Source: Actinomycetota bacterium
GTDB lineage: Bacteria; Actinomycetota; CADDZG01; JAHWKV01
Reading direction: 5' to 3'
Assembly: GCA_030447305.1 (NCBI GenBank)
Contig: JAUJPC010000001.1
Location: 327,998 to 391,997 of the forward strand
DNA length: 64,000 nt
Below the pieces are notes generated by a model. That model did not search any database, was not told the origin of the DNA, and saw nothing but the letters and a program-made list of their open reading frames with translations. This document shows positions 36,499 through 45,279 of this stretch, one piece after another (position 1 is the first letter of the stretch; each line of letters starts with the position of its first letter). A program made the translations under genes and the position numbers.

Positions 36499-37815
36499 AT
36501 GCTTGTCGACGAAGCGCACATCTATGTCTCCTCCGGCAAAGGGGGAGACGGCGCCGTCTCGTTTCTGAAGCAGAAGTATCAACCCAGGGGAGGCCCCGAC
36601 GGGGGCAACGGAGGCAGGGGAGGCTCCGTGGTGCTGGAGGCGACCACCGATGTGAACTCGCTGGCCTGGCTCAAGAATCACCCCCACCAGATCGCCAAAC
36701 CGGGCATTCAAGGGGGAAAGAACAACCGCAGCGGGGCATCCTCCCCCGATCTGGTCCTGCAGGTCCCGCCCGGTACGCTCGTCAAGGATGACAATGGCCG
36801 GACGCTAGCCGACCTCGCTTCGCCGGGCGACCGGGTGGTCGTGGCCAGGGGTGGCCGGGGGGGACGCGGCAACGCAAAGTTCATTGCATCCAACCGCCGA
36901 GCACCCGGGTTCGGCGAGCTTGGGGAGCCCGGCGAGGAGAAGTGGCTGAGCCTGGAGCTTCAGATGATCGCCGATGTCGCGATCATCGGCCTGCCTAACG
37001 TGGGCAAGTCGACGCTGGTGGGTGCGCTTTCCGAGGCTCGTCCCAAGGTGGCCGACTACCCATTTACGACCCTGGAGCCATCACTTGGGGTTGTCAGCCA
37101 TGGGGACACGGTCTTCACGGTGTGCGACGTGCCGGGACTCGTCGCAGGCGCTTCCGACGGCAAGGGTCTCGGGCTCAAGTTCCTTCGGCACGCGATGCGC
37201 TCGACGGCGTTCGTCCACGTCATCGATCTCACAGCGGAGGTCGAACCGATGGCGCCCTTCGACACGGTAGTGGAGGAGCTCAAGCAATTCCGGGAGGACC
37301 TGGTGGAACGGCCCGTGATCGTGGCGCTGAACAAGGTCGACGTTGCAGGGGTCGAGAAAGCGAAGGAGGTTCGCGATGCCTTCGCCGCCCGGGGCATTGA
37401 GGCCCTGACCATCTCGGCGGCCGAGGGCACAGGTCTCAATGAGCTCCGGAAGCGCCTGGCCGGCCTCGTCTCCCAGTGGCGCTCCGAACGGGCCCAGCCG
37501 CAGGGATTCGAGCTGTTCAGCACGACCCCGAACCCGATCACCGTTGTGAGAGAGGACTCGGCGTGGCGGGTTAGCGGCGGTTCACTTGTTCGGTGGGTGG
37601 CGATGACTGATCTCAACAACGCAGAAGCGGTGGCGTATCTGCAGAACCGCCTGGACCGGGCGGGCGTGGAGACTCTGCTCGGCAAGGCGGGCGCCCGGCA
37701 TGGTGACGAGGTCAGGATCGGCAAGTCCGTCTTCAGCTGGTGGCCCAAGGGTTCGGCGCCGGTGGAGGCGTACGACATCGAGGGCGAGGCGAAGCTCAAC
37801 AGAGGCCGACCGTGA
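36499..37815 (+). CDS. obgE: GTPase ObgE/CgtA (ribosome assembly)
   Basis: A 438-residue protein in three domains. The Obg fold (1-158) has Gly-rich loops (GGPDGGNGGRGGSVVLEA). The G domain has G1 GLPNVGKSTL, G3 DVPGLVAGAS and G4 NKVD. A C-terminal OCT domain follows (SAWRVSGGSLVRWVAMTDL onward). It acts in late 50S assembly and stress signalling. The rplU-rpmA-obgE order is conserved across bacteria. The stop overlaps the GTG of proB (GTGA). Confidence 0.97.
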   Translation: MLVDEAHIYVSSGKGGDGAVSFLKQKYQPRGGPDGGNGGRGGSVVLEATTDVNSLAWLKNHPHQIAKPGIQGGKNNRSGASSPDLVLQVPPGTLVKDDNGRTLADLASPGDRVVVARGGRGGRGNAKFIASNRRAPGFGELGEPGEEKWLSLELQMIADVAIIGLPNVGKSTLVGALSEARPKVADYPFTTLEPSLGVVSHGDTVFTVCDVPGLVAGASDGKGLGLKFLRHAMRSTAFVHVIDLTAEVEPMAPFDTVVEELKQFREDLVERPVIVALNKVDVAGVEKAKEVRDAFAARGIEALTISAAEGTGLNELRKRLAGLVSQWRSERAQPQGFELFSTTPNPITVVREDSAWRVSGGSLVRWVAMTDLNNAEAVAYLQNRLDRAGVETLLGKAGARHGDEVRIGKSVFSWWPKGSAPVEAYDIEGEAKLNRGRP

Positions 37816-38876
37816 AGATCCGCCGGCTGGTGGTGAAGCTGGGAACGACCTCGCTCACCGGCCCGGATGGGAACCCCGACCGCCGCCGTATCCGCAAGGT
37901 CACGGACCAGGTCGCGGTCCTCAACCAGCAGGGGGTCCAGTGTTTGATCGTCTCCTCGGGAGCCATTGCGGCCGGCATGCACGAGCTCGGCCTGAAGCGG
38001 CGGCCCACCGACATGCCGGGCCTGCAGGCGGCAGCTGCGGTGGGGCAGAGGCGGTTGATCGACCTTTATGCGTCCCTTCTGAGGTCGAAGGGCATCACGG
38101 TGGGGCAGATACTGCTCACACAAGACGACATGATCCAGCGCCGCCACTACCTGAACGCCCGCCACACCATCGACCGGCTCCTCGACCTTGGGTGCGTGCC
38201 GGTCGTCAACGAGAACGACACCGTCGCCACCCAGGAGATCCGTTACGGGGACAACGACCGCCTGGCCGCCCTGGTAGCCAACCTGGTGGGAGCCGACTTG
38301 TTGATCATGCTGTCGGATGTCGAGGGTATGTTCACCGCCCACCCGGGGAAGGAGGGAGCGGAGCTCGTGGAGACGGTTGATCAGATCACCCCGGCACTGA
38401 TGAAGTACGCTGCCGGTTCATCCTCGCTCGGTTCCGGAGGGATGGCTTCTAAGCTTGAAGCCGCTCGCATGGCGACATTCTCGGGTGTTCCCGCGATCAT
38501 CGCCTCCGCTCAGCGCAAAGACGTGGTGATCGATGCAGTCTCCGGGCGCAGTGTCGGGACCTACTTCAAGCCGAGCCCCTCCAAGGTGCAGGCCCGGAAG
38601 CTGTGGATCGCCTGGGCCCAGCAGTCACGGGGCCGGATAGTCGTGGATGACGGTGCTGCTGTGGCGCTGACTGAGGGCAAGAGGAGCTTGCTGGCCGCAG
38701 GAGTCAAAATGGTGGAGGGCAACTTCAAGGCGGGAGATGCGGTGGAGGTGGTTACGGTGGCAGACGAGGTGGTGGCGAAGGGCCTGGTGGGCTTCGACGC
38801 TAACATCCTGGCCGAGATCGCGGGAACGAAAGGCAACCGGGAGGTCATTCATCGTGACCAGTTGGTGCTGATGTGA
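37812..38876 (+). CDS. proB: Glutamate 5-kinase
   Basis: A 354-residue amino-acid kinase, first step of proline synthesis from glutamate. Motifs: VVKLGTTSLTG at the N-terminus, VSSGAIAAGMHELGL, VVNENDTVATQEIRYGDND and GSGGMASKLEAARMA. The C-terminal 80 residues are a PUA domain, as in E. coli ProB. GTG 37812 overlaps the obgE stop. proA follows with another 4-bp overlap, so the two enzymes, which pass the labile glutamyl-phosphate, are co-translated. Feedback inhibition by proline is usual for the family. Confidence 0.96.
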   Translation: MKIRRLVVKLGTTSLTGPDGNPDRRRIRKVTDQVAVLNQQGVQCLIVSSGAIAAGMHELGLKRRPTDMPGLQAAAAVGQRRLIDLYASLLRSKGITVGQILLTQDDMIQRRHYLNARHTIDRLLDLGCVPVVNENDTVATQEIRYGDNDRLAALVANLVGADLLIMLSDVEGMFTAHPGKEGAELVETVDQITPALMKYAAGSSSLGSGGMASKLEAARMATFSGVPAIIASAQRKDVVIDAVSGRSVGTYFKPSPSKVQARKLWIAWAQQSRGRIVVDDGAAVALTEGKRSLLAAGVKMVEGNFKAGDAVEVVTVADEVVAKGLVGFDANILAEIAGTKGNREVIHRDQLVLM

Positions 38877-40138
38877 GCGCGCCCTCCAAGATCACAGCTC
38901 CGCTTCGGCAGATGGGGGAGCGGGCCAAGGAGGCGGCCGCCGCGCTGGCGCAGATCCCCGGCGACATCCGGCGGAAGGCTCTGCTGGCAATGGCCGATGC
39001 GCTCGATGCGGAGACCGACCGGCTCGTAGCCGTGAACCGCGAGGACGTCGAGGCGGCCCGGGGCAGCCTGACCACAGCCCTTGTCGACCGGCTCACGCTC
39101 ACTGCGGGCCGGCTGGCCGGCATGACGGAAGGTTTGCGGGCGATTGCCGAGCAGCCGGATCCGGTCGGCCAGGTGGTCGAGGAGTGGACCCGGCCCAACG
39201 GTTTAAGGATCCAGAGAGTTCGCCGGCCCATCGGCGTTATCTCGGTTATCTACGAGGCCCGGCCTAACGTGACCGCCGACGTGGCGGGACTGTGCATCAT
39301 GTCGGGCAACGCAGTGATACTGCGCGGATCATCGGCGGCTCTGCGCACCAACGTGTGTGTGGCTGGAATCCTGGTGCAGGCTGGCACGAAAGCCGGTCTG
39401 CCCAAGTACGCCATTCAACTGGTGGAGGAGACCTCCCGGGAGTCCGCGATGGAGCTTATGCAGCTAAAGGGTCTGGTCGACCTGCTCATTCCGCGTGGCG
39501 GCCCGGCGCTCATCGCCTCGATCGAGCAGAACGCCACAGTGCCGTACATCATCGACGGGGACGGTAACTGCCACGTCTACGTCGATCGATCGGCCAATCC
39601 CCAGACGGCCGCCGCAATCGTGGTTGACGCGAAGACATCCAAGCCGAGCGTCTGCAACGCTGCGGAGACGCTGTTGGTCCATGCCGATCTTGCCGAAAGC
39701 TGGCTTCCCGGCGTGCTCGACGCGCTAAAGGGACACGGCGTGGAGATCAGGGGGGACGAGATCGTGCAGAGGGTGTGGCCGGACGCTGTTCCCGCGACTC
39801 AGCAGGACTGGGGCACCGAGTACCTGGATCTCATCCTCGCGGTACGGGTGGTCGACAGCATCGAGGGGGCCATCAGTCACGTCAATCGCTGGGGAACCTC
39901 CAACGCGGAGGCGATCGTCACGGATGATCCGGCGGCCGCAGAGATGTTTACCAAGCAGGTTGATTCGGGAACCGTGTTCGTTAACGCTTCCACCCGCTTC
40001 AGCGATGGAGGCCAATTCGGCTACGGCGCCGAGATCGGCATTTCTACACAGAAACTTCATGCCCGCGGGCCTATGGGACTCAGAGAGTTAACCTCCAGCG
40101 GCTATGTTGTATGGGGAACCGGGCAGGTGCGCTCCTGA
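38873..40138 (+). CDS. proA: Gamma-glutamyl phosphate reductase
   Basis: A 421-residue aldehyde-dehydrogenase-superfamily enzyme that reduces glutamyl-phosphate with NADPH. The catalytic Cys lies in KTSKPSVCNAAETLL near residue 263. VISVIYEARPNVTADVAGL, ILRGSSAALRTN and FGYGAEIGISTQKLHARGPMG are family blocks. The start is GTG 38873, overlapping the proB stop. It is full length. The gap to the next gene is 68 bp. Confidence 0.96.
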   Translation: MSAPSKITAPLRQMGERAKEAAAALAQIPGDIRRKALLAMADALDAETDRLVAVNREDVEAARGSLTTALVDRLTLTAGRLAGMTEGLRAIAEQPDPVGQVVEEWTRPNGLRIQRVRRPIGVISVIYEARPNVTADVAGLCIMSGNAVILRGSSAALRTNVCVAGILVQAGTKAGLPKYAIQLVEETSRESAMELMQLKGLVDLLIPRGGPALIASIEQNATVPYIIDGDGNCHVYVDRSANPQTAAAIVVDAKTSKPSVCNAAETLLVHADLAESWLPGVLDALKGHGVEIRGDEIVQRVWPDAVPATQQDWGTEYLDLILAVRVVDSIEGAISHVNRWGTSNAEAIVTDDPAAAEMFTKQVDSGTVFVNASTRFSDGGQFGYGAEIGISTQKLHARGPMGLRELTSSGYVVWGTGQVRS

Positions 40139-40206
40139 TCAATCAAGAGGGATTGACATGGTCCAATGGTTATCATCCTCACAGACGGCTAGAGAACGAG
40201 GAGTAT

Positions 40207-40566
40207 ATGGGCCACTTTCACATCTTGGAACTGGTCACGGTTCGGGTGACTCCGGACGACGACCCCGCGGGCAGCGGAATCCTGGTGGACGGCTCGCTGA
40301 GCCTTCCTTTTACGCTGGAGCGGGAGTGGTCCGGCAACTCGGGCTACTATTTCGAGCAGTACACAATTTCGATGGGCGACCGCCAGGCCTTTCAGAGCGT
40401 GCCCCAACAGATCTATGTCCGCGGCCTTCAGTCCCGCACCGCCTATCGTGATCACGTCGATGAGCGCATTTCGCTGGAACCGGGCACATGTCAGATGCTC
40501 TTTCTCATTGACGATGTCCCCATGGCAACCGTCGAACTTGAGGTCAAAGCGCTCGCGTCCGCCTAG
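40207..40566 (+). CDS. Conserved-looking hypothetical protein (119 aa)
   Basis: ATG 40207 is preceded by GAGGAG at a 3-nt spacing. The protein (MGHFHILELVTVRVTPDD ... TVELEVKALASA) is acidic, beta-rich, without signal peptide or membrane segment, and has one Cys (GTCQMLF). I recognise no family. It sits between proA and zwf on the same strand, ending 30 bp before zwf. A TTGACA at 40153 lies upstream but has no -10 at normal spacing, so promoter assignment is open. Confidence 0.65.
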   Translation: MGHFHILELVTVRVTPDDDPAGSGILVDGSLSLPFTLEREWSGNSGYYFEQYTISMGDRQAFQSVPQQIYVRGLQSRTAYRDHVDERISLEPGTCQMLFLIDDVPMATVELEVKALASA

Positions 40567-40595
40567 GACCGGCTGTCGCCCGGGAGGTGACTGAG

Positions 40596-42044
40596 GTGGG
40601 CCTGGAGCGGCCCGACCCGCAGATCATCGTCATCTTCGGTGCGTCCGGCGATCTGACCAAACGCAAAGCCATACCTGCCCTGTACAACCTGTTCCGCGAG
40701 AACCTGCTGCCCAGTAACTTCGCTGTGGTCGGTTTCGCTCGGACTCCGATGAACAGGGAGGAGTTCCGCTCCACCATGCGCGAGGCCGTATCCCAGCACA
40801 GCCGTTCCGGCATAGCCGAGCGCTATTGGGGCCCGTTTAAGGAGCACCTCGACTATTTCTCGGGGAGTTACTCCGACCCCAGCGGATGGATCGAATTTCG
40901 CAAGTACCTGGAGGAGGTCGATGTCGACTTCGGTACGGAGGGCCGGCGGCTCTACTACTGCGCCACGCCGCCTTCTGCCTTCCCCGAGATCATCCACTGC
41001 ATTGGTGAGATGGACATGGCGGAGGAGTCGCGCATCGTCGTGGAAAAGCCGTTCGGGTACGACCTGGGCACCGCCCACGACCTGAACTCGGTGGTCCACG
41101 GCGTGTTCAAAGAGCACCAGATCTTCCGTATCGATCACTACCTGGGCAAAGAGACCGTTCAGAACATCCTCGTCTTCCGGTTTTCGAACGGAATGTTCGA
41201 ACCCATCTGGAACCGCAGCTACGTTGAGTCGGTTCAGATAGACGTGACCGAGTCGGTCGGCATGGAAGGAAGGGGCAGCTTTTACGAGGGTGCGGGGGCG
41301 ATTCGCGACATTGTGCAGAACCACATGCTGCAGCTCCTCGCAACCCTGGCAATGGAGCCGCCCGCACTGTTCGATGCCGAGTCGATCCGGAACGAGAAGG
41401 TGAAGCTGCTGCGGTCGGTTCGCCAAATAGATCCGGTGGAAACCGTGAAGGGCCAGTACACGCTCGGAGTTGTGGACGGAAGAGCGGTTCCCGGGTACCT
41501 GGAGGAGCCCGGGGTACCACCTGGGTCGATGACCGAGACCTACGCCGCCATGAAGGTCAGCATCGACAACTGGCGATGGGCCGGGGTGCCGGTGTTTCTG
41601 CGAACCGGCAAGCGAATGCCGCGCCGGGAAACGACCATCACCGTTTACTTCCACGGCGCTCCCCATCTGCTGTTCGAGGCCTCCGGTCTGGAGCGTCCCC
41701 GCCGCAACCACCTGACGATCCGGGTGCAGCCCGATGAGGGCATAACGTTGACATTCGGTGCCAAGGTGCCGGGTCCGGATATGAAGATCGCGCCGGTGGA
41801 CATGGACTTCGACTACGACGAGTCATTCATGAGTGCCCCGGCCGAAGCCTACGAAAGGCTGATTCTGGACGCCATGCTGGGCGACGCGACCTTGTTCACC
41901 CGGGCCGATGAGATCGAGAGGTCCTGGCAGATAGTCGAGAAGATCCTTCCCAAGAGCCCGCCGGAGCCGTACCCGGCCGGGACATGGGGGCCGGCGGCCG
42001 CCGACGAGCTGGTCGCTCCGGATAACTGGCACCTGCGCCACTAG
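40596..42044 (+). CDS. zwf: Glucose-6-phosphate 1-dehydrogenase
   Basis: A 482-residue enzyme, first step of the oxidative pentose phosphate pathway, producing NADPH. Motifs: the nucleotide-binding IVIFGASGDLTKRKAIPAL, the active site RIDHYLGKETVQN (catalytic His) and VEKPFGYDL. GTG 40596 was chosen because GGGAGG lies 8 nt upstream; GTG 40587 is within the ribosome site. Neighbouring pentose-phosphate genes (opcA, tal, pgl) are absent, so zwf is separated from its common partners here. Confidence 0.95.
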   Translation: MGLERPDPQIIVIFGASGDLTKRKAIPALYNLFRENLLPSNFAVVGFARTPMNREEFRSTMREAVSQHSRSGIAERYWGPFKEHLDYFSGSYSDPSGWIEFRKYLEEVDVDFGTEGRRLYYCATPPSAFPEIIHCIGEMDMAEESRIVVEKPFGYDLGTAHDLNSVVHGVFKEHQIFRIDHYLGKETVQNILVFRFSNGMFEPIWNRSYVESVQIDVTESVGMEGRGSFYEGAGAIRDIVQNHMLQLLATLAMEPPALFDAESIRNEKVKLLRSVRQIDPVETVKGQYTLGVVDGRAVPGYLEEPGVPPGSMTETYAAMKVSIDNWRWAGVPVFLRTGKRMPRRETTITVYFHGAPHLLFEASGLERPRRNHLTIRVQPDEGITLTFGAKVPGPDMKIAPVDMDFDYDESFMSAPAEAYERLILDAMLGDATLFTRADEIERSWQIVEKILPKSPPEPYPAGTWGPAAADELVAPDNWHLRH

Positions 42045-42050
42045 GACACA

Positions 42051-42485
42051 CTAGGCCTTAGCGTTCCGACTGATCCTCAGGCTCCGATGGACCACCGCGA
42101 TACAGAGGTCCATGACCACGGTAAGACCGGCGGCATCCGCGCGGGCGGCCGCTTCCTCGTTTGATATCCCCGCCTGAAGCCAGAGGGCTCCCGCTCCGAC
42201 CCTGACCGCAGAATCCGCCACTTCACGGGTGTGCTCAGGACGGCGAAACACGTCGACGATGTCAATGTGCTCGGGCACGTCTTCCAGAGTGGCGAAGGAT
42301 TTTTCACCGAGAACCTCGGTTTCGGAAGGATTAACCGGGAAGACCCGGTAACCGGCCGACTGGAGGTAATCGAATATGCGGTTAGACGCCCTGTGAGGCT
42401 TCGACGAAGCTCCCACCACCGCGATGGTCCTGGCCGTCATAAGCAGTTCTCTAAGGGCCTCCCTTCCCGGCTTTGGGTGCGTCAC
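42051..42485 (-). CDS. CoA-binding Rossmann-fold protein (YccU type)
   Basis: A 144-residue single-domain protein of the CoA-binding family: TIAVVGASSKPHRASNRIFDYL at the N-terminus (Gly-rich loop), YRVFPVNPSETEVLG, then DIVDVFRRPEHT and GALWLQAGI. It resembles the CoA-binding module of succinyl-CoA ligase without the catalytic parts; physiological role unknown. It lies 7 bp downstream of the DUF192 gene and is convergent with zwf (6-bp gap). Confidence 0.9.
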   Translation of the reverse strand: MTHPKPGREALRELLMTARTIAVVGASSKPHRASNRIFDYLQSAGYRVFPVNPSETEVLGEKSFATLEDVPEHIDIVDVFRRPEHTREVADSAVRVGAGALWLQAGISNEEAAARADAAGLTVVMDLCIAVVHRSLRISRNAKA

Positions 42486-42492
42486 TGGCTGA

Positions 42493-43020
42493 TCAACGAG
42501 TTTCGGCGATACTGCAGCTCACGACCGGCTCAGAATGGTTTGCACAAATGAGTGTCACGGTGTCGCCCACCCTGATTCCCTCGGACCTCAGCAGTCCCGC
42601 AGTCACCTCCACCGCTGCGATGTGCTCGGCGGGTGGGGTGTAGGTCGGACAGGGGTCGGCTGTGCATGGCGTCATGGTCTGAATGTCGACTATCTTCCCG
42701 TCCTCATCCCACCACGCGATATCCAGTGGGATCAGGGTGTTCTTCATGTGGAAGGCATGAACTCCGGGCGTCGACCACAAAAAGACCATCCCGTAGTCGT
42801 TCGGAACGTGATCAACGTTCATCAAACCCTTTGCTTGGGCTGGGGCCGTGAGGGCCAGCTCCACGTCTAACGTCAGCCTTTCTCCCATCCTCAACGTGCC
42901 TTGGGGCAGTCCTGCCTCGACTTGTTGTTCGGGCGGTGTAGAGCTCCACGCTGCGAACACTAGGAGTGCCAGGAAAAGCAGAGAGACATGCCCTCGATTA
43001 AACGTTGCTGTTCCTTCCAT
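42493..43020 (-). CDS. Secreted DUF192-family protein
   Basis: 175 residues with a signal peptide (HVSLLFLALLVFAAWSS) and a DUF192 domain: LELALTAPAQAKGLMNVDHVP, GMVFLW, FHMKNTLIPLDIAWWDEDGKIV, then the terminal GLLRSEGIRVGDTV. DUF192 proteins are small beta-barrel, extracytoplasmic proteins of unknown function, common in extremophiles and actinobacteria. Three Cys (TPCTADPCPTY and LICAN) allow disulfides. ATG 43020 has GAGAGGAGAG upstream. It is divergent from the PH-domain gene and probably co-transcribed with the CoA-binding gene. Confidence 0.85.
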   Translation of the reverse strand: MEGTATFNRGHVSLLFLALLVFAAWSSTPPEQQVEAGLPQGTLRMGERLTLDVELALTAPAQAKGLMNVDHVPNDYGMVFLWSTPGVHAFHMKNTLIPLDIAWWDEDGKIVDIQTMTPCTADPCPTYTPPAEHIAAVEVTAGLLRSEGIRVGDTVTLICANHSEPVVSCSIAETR

Positions 43021-43087
43021 GTTGCGGCTCTCCTCTCGCCGCCTGGTGTCTACTATGTCTGTAAGAGTTGCGAGCCCGGAGAGCCAG

Positions 43088-43657
43088 ATGCCCAGACCAC
43101 CCCGCCTTCGTGGCGCCGACCGATACCTCGCCCCGGGGGAACGGGTTCTGCGAACCACAAGACGCCACCCAGTGGTGCTGGTTAAGTTCATCTTCGTCTG
43201 GATGTTGACACTGGTGACCGTCGGCCTGATCTCTTTCGTGCTGACTGAGGGTAACCCGATTCCGGTGCTGGACCAGATTGTCCTGTGGCTCGCCATCGCC
43301 ATGACCGCTTACACCGCACACAAGGCGCTGGTTTGGTGGACGTCGTACTACGTCGTAACCGATGAGCGAGTGCTGCTGCTCCAGGGCATCCTCTCAACCA
43401 ATGTCACCGCGGTTCGGCTCTCCCGGGTTGCCGAGACCAGCTTCAGCCGAAGCGTGTGGGGGCGGATTCTCGGTTACGGTGAGCTCAAGCTCGACGCGGC
43501 GGGCGAGCAGCTAAGCCTGGCGTCCCTCACCTATCTGCCGAGGGCCGTGGAGGTGTACCGCCTGGTGACGTCACTGCTGCTGGGAGAGAAGCTGGAGCCC
43601 GAGCCTTTCGATCCCGGAGAAGAGGTCACGGGACCGCTGCCTCCTGTGGTGCTTTGA
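43088..43657 (+). CDS. PH-domain (bPH2/YdbS-like) membrane protein
   Basis: 189 residues: LAPGERVLRTTRRHPVVLVK, two transmembrane helices (about 30-80), then a bacterial PH domain (YYVVTDERVLLLQGILSTNVTAVRLSRV; FGYGEL-like GYGELKLDAAG). These proteins are widespread in Gram-positive bacteria and probably sit on the inner face of the membrane; function unknown. The stop overlaps the TTG start of nadD (TTGA). Confidence 0.87.
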   Translation: MPRPPRLRGADRYLAPGERVLRTTRRHPVVLVKFIFVWMLTLVTVGLISFVLTEGNPIPVLDQIVLWLAIAMTAYTAHKALVWWTSYYVVTDERVLLLQGILSTNVTAVRLSRVAETSFSRSVWGRILGYGELKLDAAGEQLSLASLTYLPRAVEVYRLVTSLLLGEKLEPEPFDPGEEVTGPLPPVVL

Positions 43658-44262
43658 CCGATTCGGGGAACGTGCGCCGGATCGGGATCATGGGCGGCAC
43701 TTTCGACCCGATCCACAACGGGCACCTGGTATGCGCCGAGGAAGCACGTATGCAGTTTGAGCTGGATGAGGTCGTTTTCGTTCCATCCGGCAACCCATGG
43801 CAAAAGACCGGGGTGTCGCCGGCGGAGGACAGATATCTGCTCACCATGCTGGCCACCGCCTCCAACTCCAACTTCTCCGTCTCCCGAATCGAGATAGATC
43901 GTGAAGGACCGACTTACACCGTCGACACCCTGAGGGCCTTTCGGACCTTCTACGGCGAGAAGGCCGATCTGTTCTTCATCACGGGGACTGATGCCGTGGC
44001 CGAGATCCTGTCGTGGAAGGATCCCCAGGCGGCACTCGACGAGGCTCACTTCATCGCCGCCAGCCGGCCGAGTTACAGCCTCAGTGATGCCCACGCCGAC
44101 CTTTTTCGCGGCCGCGTGAGTGTCATTGAGATTCCCGCTCTGGCAATCTCGTCCACCGACATCCGCCGGCGGGTAGCGGAGGGGAGGACCGTTCGTTACC
44201 TGATGCCGCGGGAGGTTAGGGAATTTATCGAGCAACGAGGTTTGTACCGATCCCAGACCTGA
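43654..44262 (+). CDS. nadD: Nicotinate-nucleotide adenylyltransferase
   Basis: A 202-residue nucleotidyltransferase making nicotinate adenine dinucleotide in NAD synthesis. Signature GIMGGTFDPIHNGHLVCAE (with the HxGH motif) and the C-terminal ISSTDIRRRVAEG. FVPSGNPWQK contacts nicotinate mononucleotide. The start is TTG 43654, overlapping the stop of the PH-domain gene. It is followed by rsfS, the usual actinobacterial pairing. Confidence 0.96.
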   Translation: MTDSGNVRRIGIMGGTFDPIHNGHLVCAEEARMQFELDEVVFVPSGNPWQKTGVSPAEDRYLLTMLATASNSNFSVSRIEIDREGPTYTVDTLRAFRTFYGEKADLFFITGTDAVAEILSWKDPQAALDEAHFIAASRPSYSLSDAHADLFRGRVSVIEIPALAISSTDIRRRVAEGRTVRYLMPREVREFIEQRGLYRSQT

Positions 44263-44308
44263 GCCCGCTAAACTAAGCCCTACGATCAAGTGTGAAGGGG
44301 TGATGTGA

Positions 44309-44671
44309 ATTACGAAGGAATCCCGTTCCAAGGCGTTGATTGCGGCTGAAGCAGCGTCGGCGAAGAAGGCCGGAGACATCTTGATTCTCGAAGTCGAACC
44401 ACTGATCGGGATAACCGATTACTTTGTTATCTGCTCGGGCAACACCGAGCGACAGGTGAAGACAATTGCCGATGAAGTGATGCGTCAGATGCTTAAGAAC
44501 GGGGTCAAGCCCTACCGCCGGGAAGGTGAGAAGGAGAACCGGTGGGTATTGCTGGACTACCTGGATGTCGTGGTTCATATCTTTCATGCCGAAGAACGAG
44601 AGTTCTACGGTATCGAGCGGCTTTGGAGGGATGCCAACACCGTGCCGTTCGAGGATCGCCAGCTTGCCTGA
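44309..44671 (+). CDS. rsfS: Ribosomal silencing factor RsfS (possible ATT start)
   Basis: A protein of about 120 residues with the RsfS/Iojap domain: KKAGDILILEVEPLIGITDYFVICSG, TERQVKTIADEV, WVLLDYLDVVVHIFHAEEREFYGIERLW. It binds L14 and blocks subunit joining when nutrients are short. Start: the extended Shine-Dalgarno AAGGGGTGAT (44295-44304) is correctly spaced for ATT 44309, giving an N-terminus ITKESRSKALIAAEAASAKK that aligns with the usual helix. ATG and GTG near the ribosome site are out of frame. TTG 44336 is the conventional alternative but has poor ribosome-site spacing. Confidence 0.88.
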   Translation: MTKESRSKALIAAEAASAKKAGDILILEVEPLIGITDYFVICSGNTERQVKTIADEVMRQMLKNGVKPYRREGEKENRWVLLDYLDVVVHIFHAEEREFYGIERLWRDANTVPFEDRQLA

Positions 44672-44691
44672 CCTTTTCGGCGCCGCCGGCG

Positions 44692-45180
44692 GTGTCTAGG
44701 GGAGGCCGCCGCCGCAAAGGCAAGCGAGGACGCAGGGGTCCCGGGTCGTCGGAACGCCGGTCCGGCGCCGCCGAGCAGGATTTCGAGGACCGCGAGAGTC
44801 AGCCGCTGGGGAGGCGACGGGATCATCCCCGCGACGGCGCAGCCCGCGAAGTGTCGATTCTCGACCAGATGACCTCACGGCCGGTGCAGCTTCAGACCCT
44901 TCCTCCGGATGGGACGGTGCTCGAGGAGCTCATCGGGGCCATGCAGAGCGAGTACGGCGTTCCCACCACTCCCCAGGAGTACCGGCTGATCGTCAAGACG
45001 CCCGTTCCGGAGGAGCAAACCGATCCATCGATCGATCTCAAATCGGCTACGCCGGCTCCGCCGCCGGAAGAGCAGACCCAAGCCTCGGGACCGCGGGCCG
45101 GCCGCCGACGCCGACGCAACCGGCGCCGGGGATCGGGAAGCGAGGAAGAGGACACCGACGTAATGGAGACGGAAGACTGA
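44692..45180 (+). CDS. Hypothetical protein with Arg-rich termini
   Basis: About 162 residues. Both ends are strongly basic (RGGRRRKGKRGRRG near the start; GRRRRRNRRRGSG near the end, then an acidic SEEEDTD tail). The middle (LPPDGTVLEELIGAMQSEYG, then EYRLIVKTP) looks folded. The Arg clusters resemble those in the N-terminus of this organism's RNase E and suggest RNA or ribosome contact, in keeping with its position 20 bp after rsfS. The start is uncertain (GTG 44692 without a ribosome site; the frame is open further upstream). No family recognised. Confidence 0.55.
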   Translation: MSRGGRRRKGKRGRRGPGSSERRSGAAEQDFEDRESQPLGRRRDHPRDGAAREVSILDQMTSRPVQLQTLPPDGTVLEELIGAMQSEYGVPTTPQEYRLIVKTPVPEEQTDPSIDLKSATPAPPPEEQTQASGPRAGRRRRRNRRRGSGSEEEDTDVMETED

Positions 45181-45279
45181 CTGAGGAATGGTTGTCGGTC
45201 CCATGCCGCCGGCGTTGACCATCCCGCTGCAAAAGGATCACCGCGCCGGTCACTAGTGCCGACAGGCGGATTGGTCCGC

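Noticed and set aside
40153-40182. TTGACA promoter upstream of the 119-aa gene
   Set aside because: The nearest -10-like TATCAT is only 12 bp away and the 17-bp position reads TCCTCA, so no consistent sigma-70-type promoter.
40563-41711. 382-codon minus-strand frame over zwf
   Set aside because: Antisense to catalytic motifs of glucose-6-phosphate dehydrogenase; His/Val-rich composition typical of shadows.
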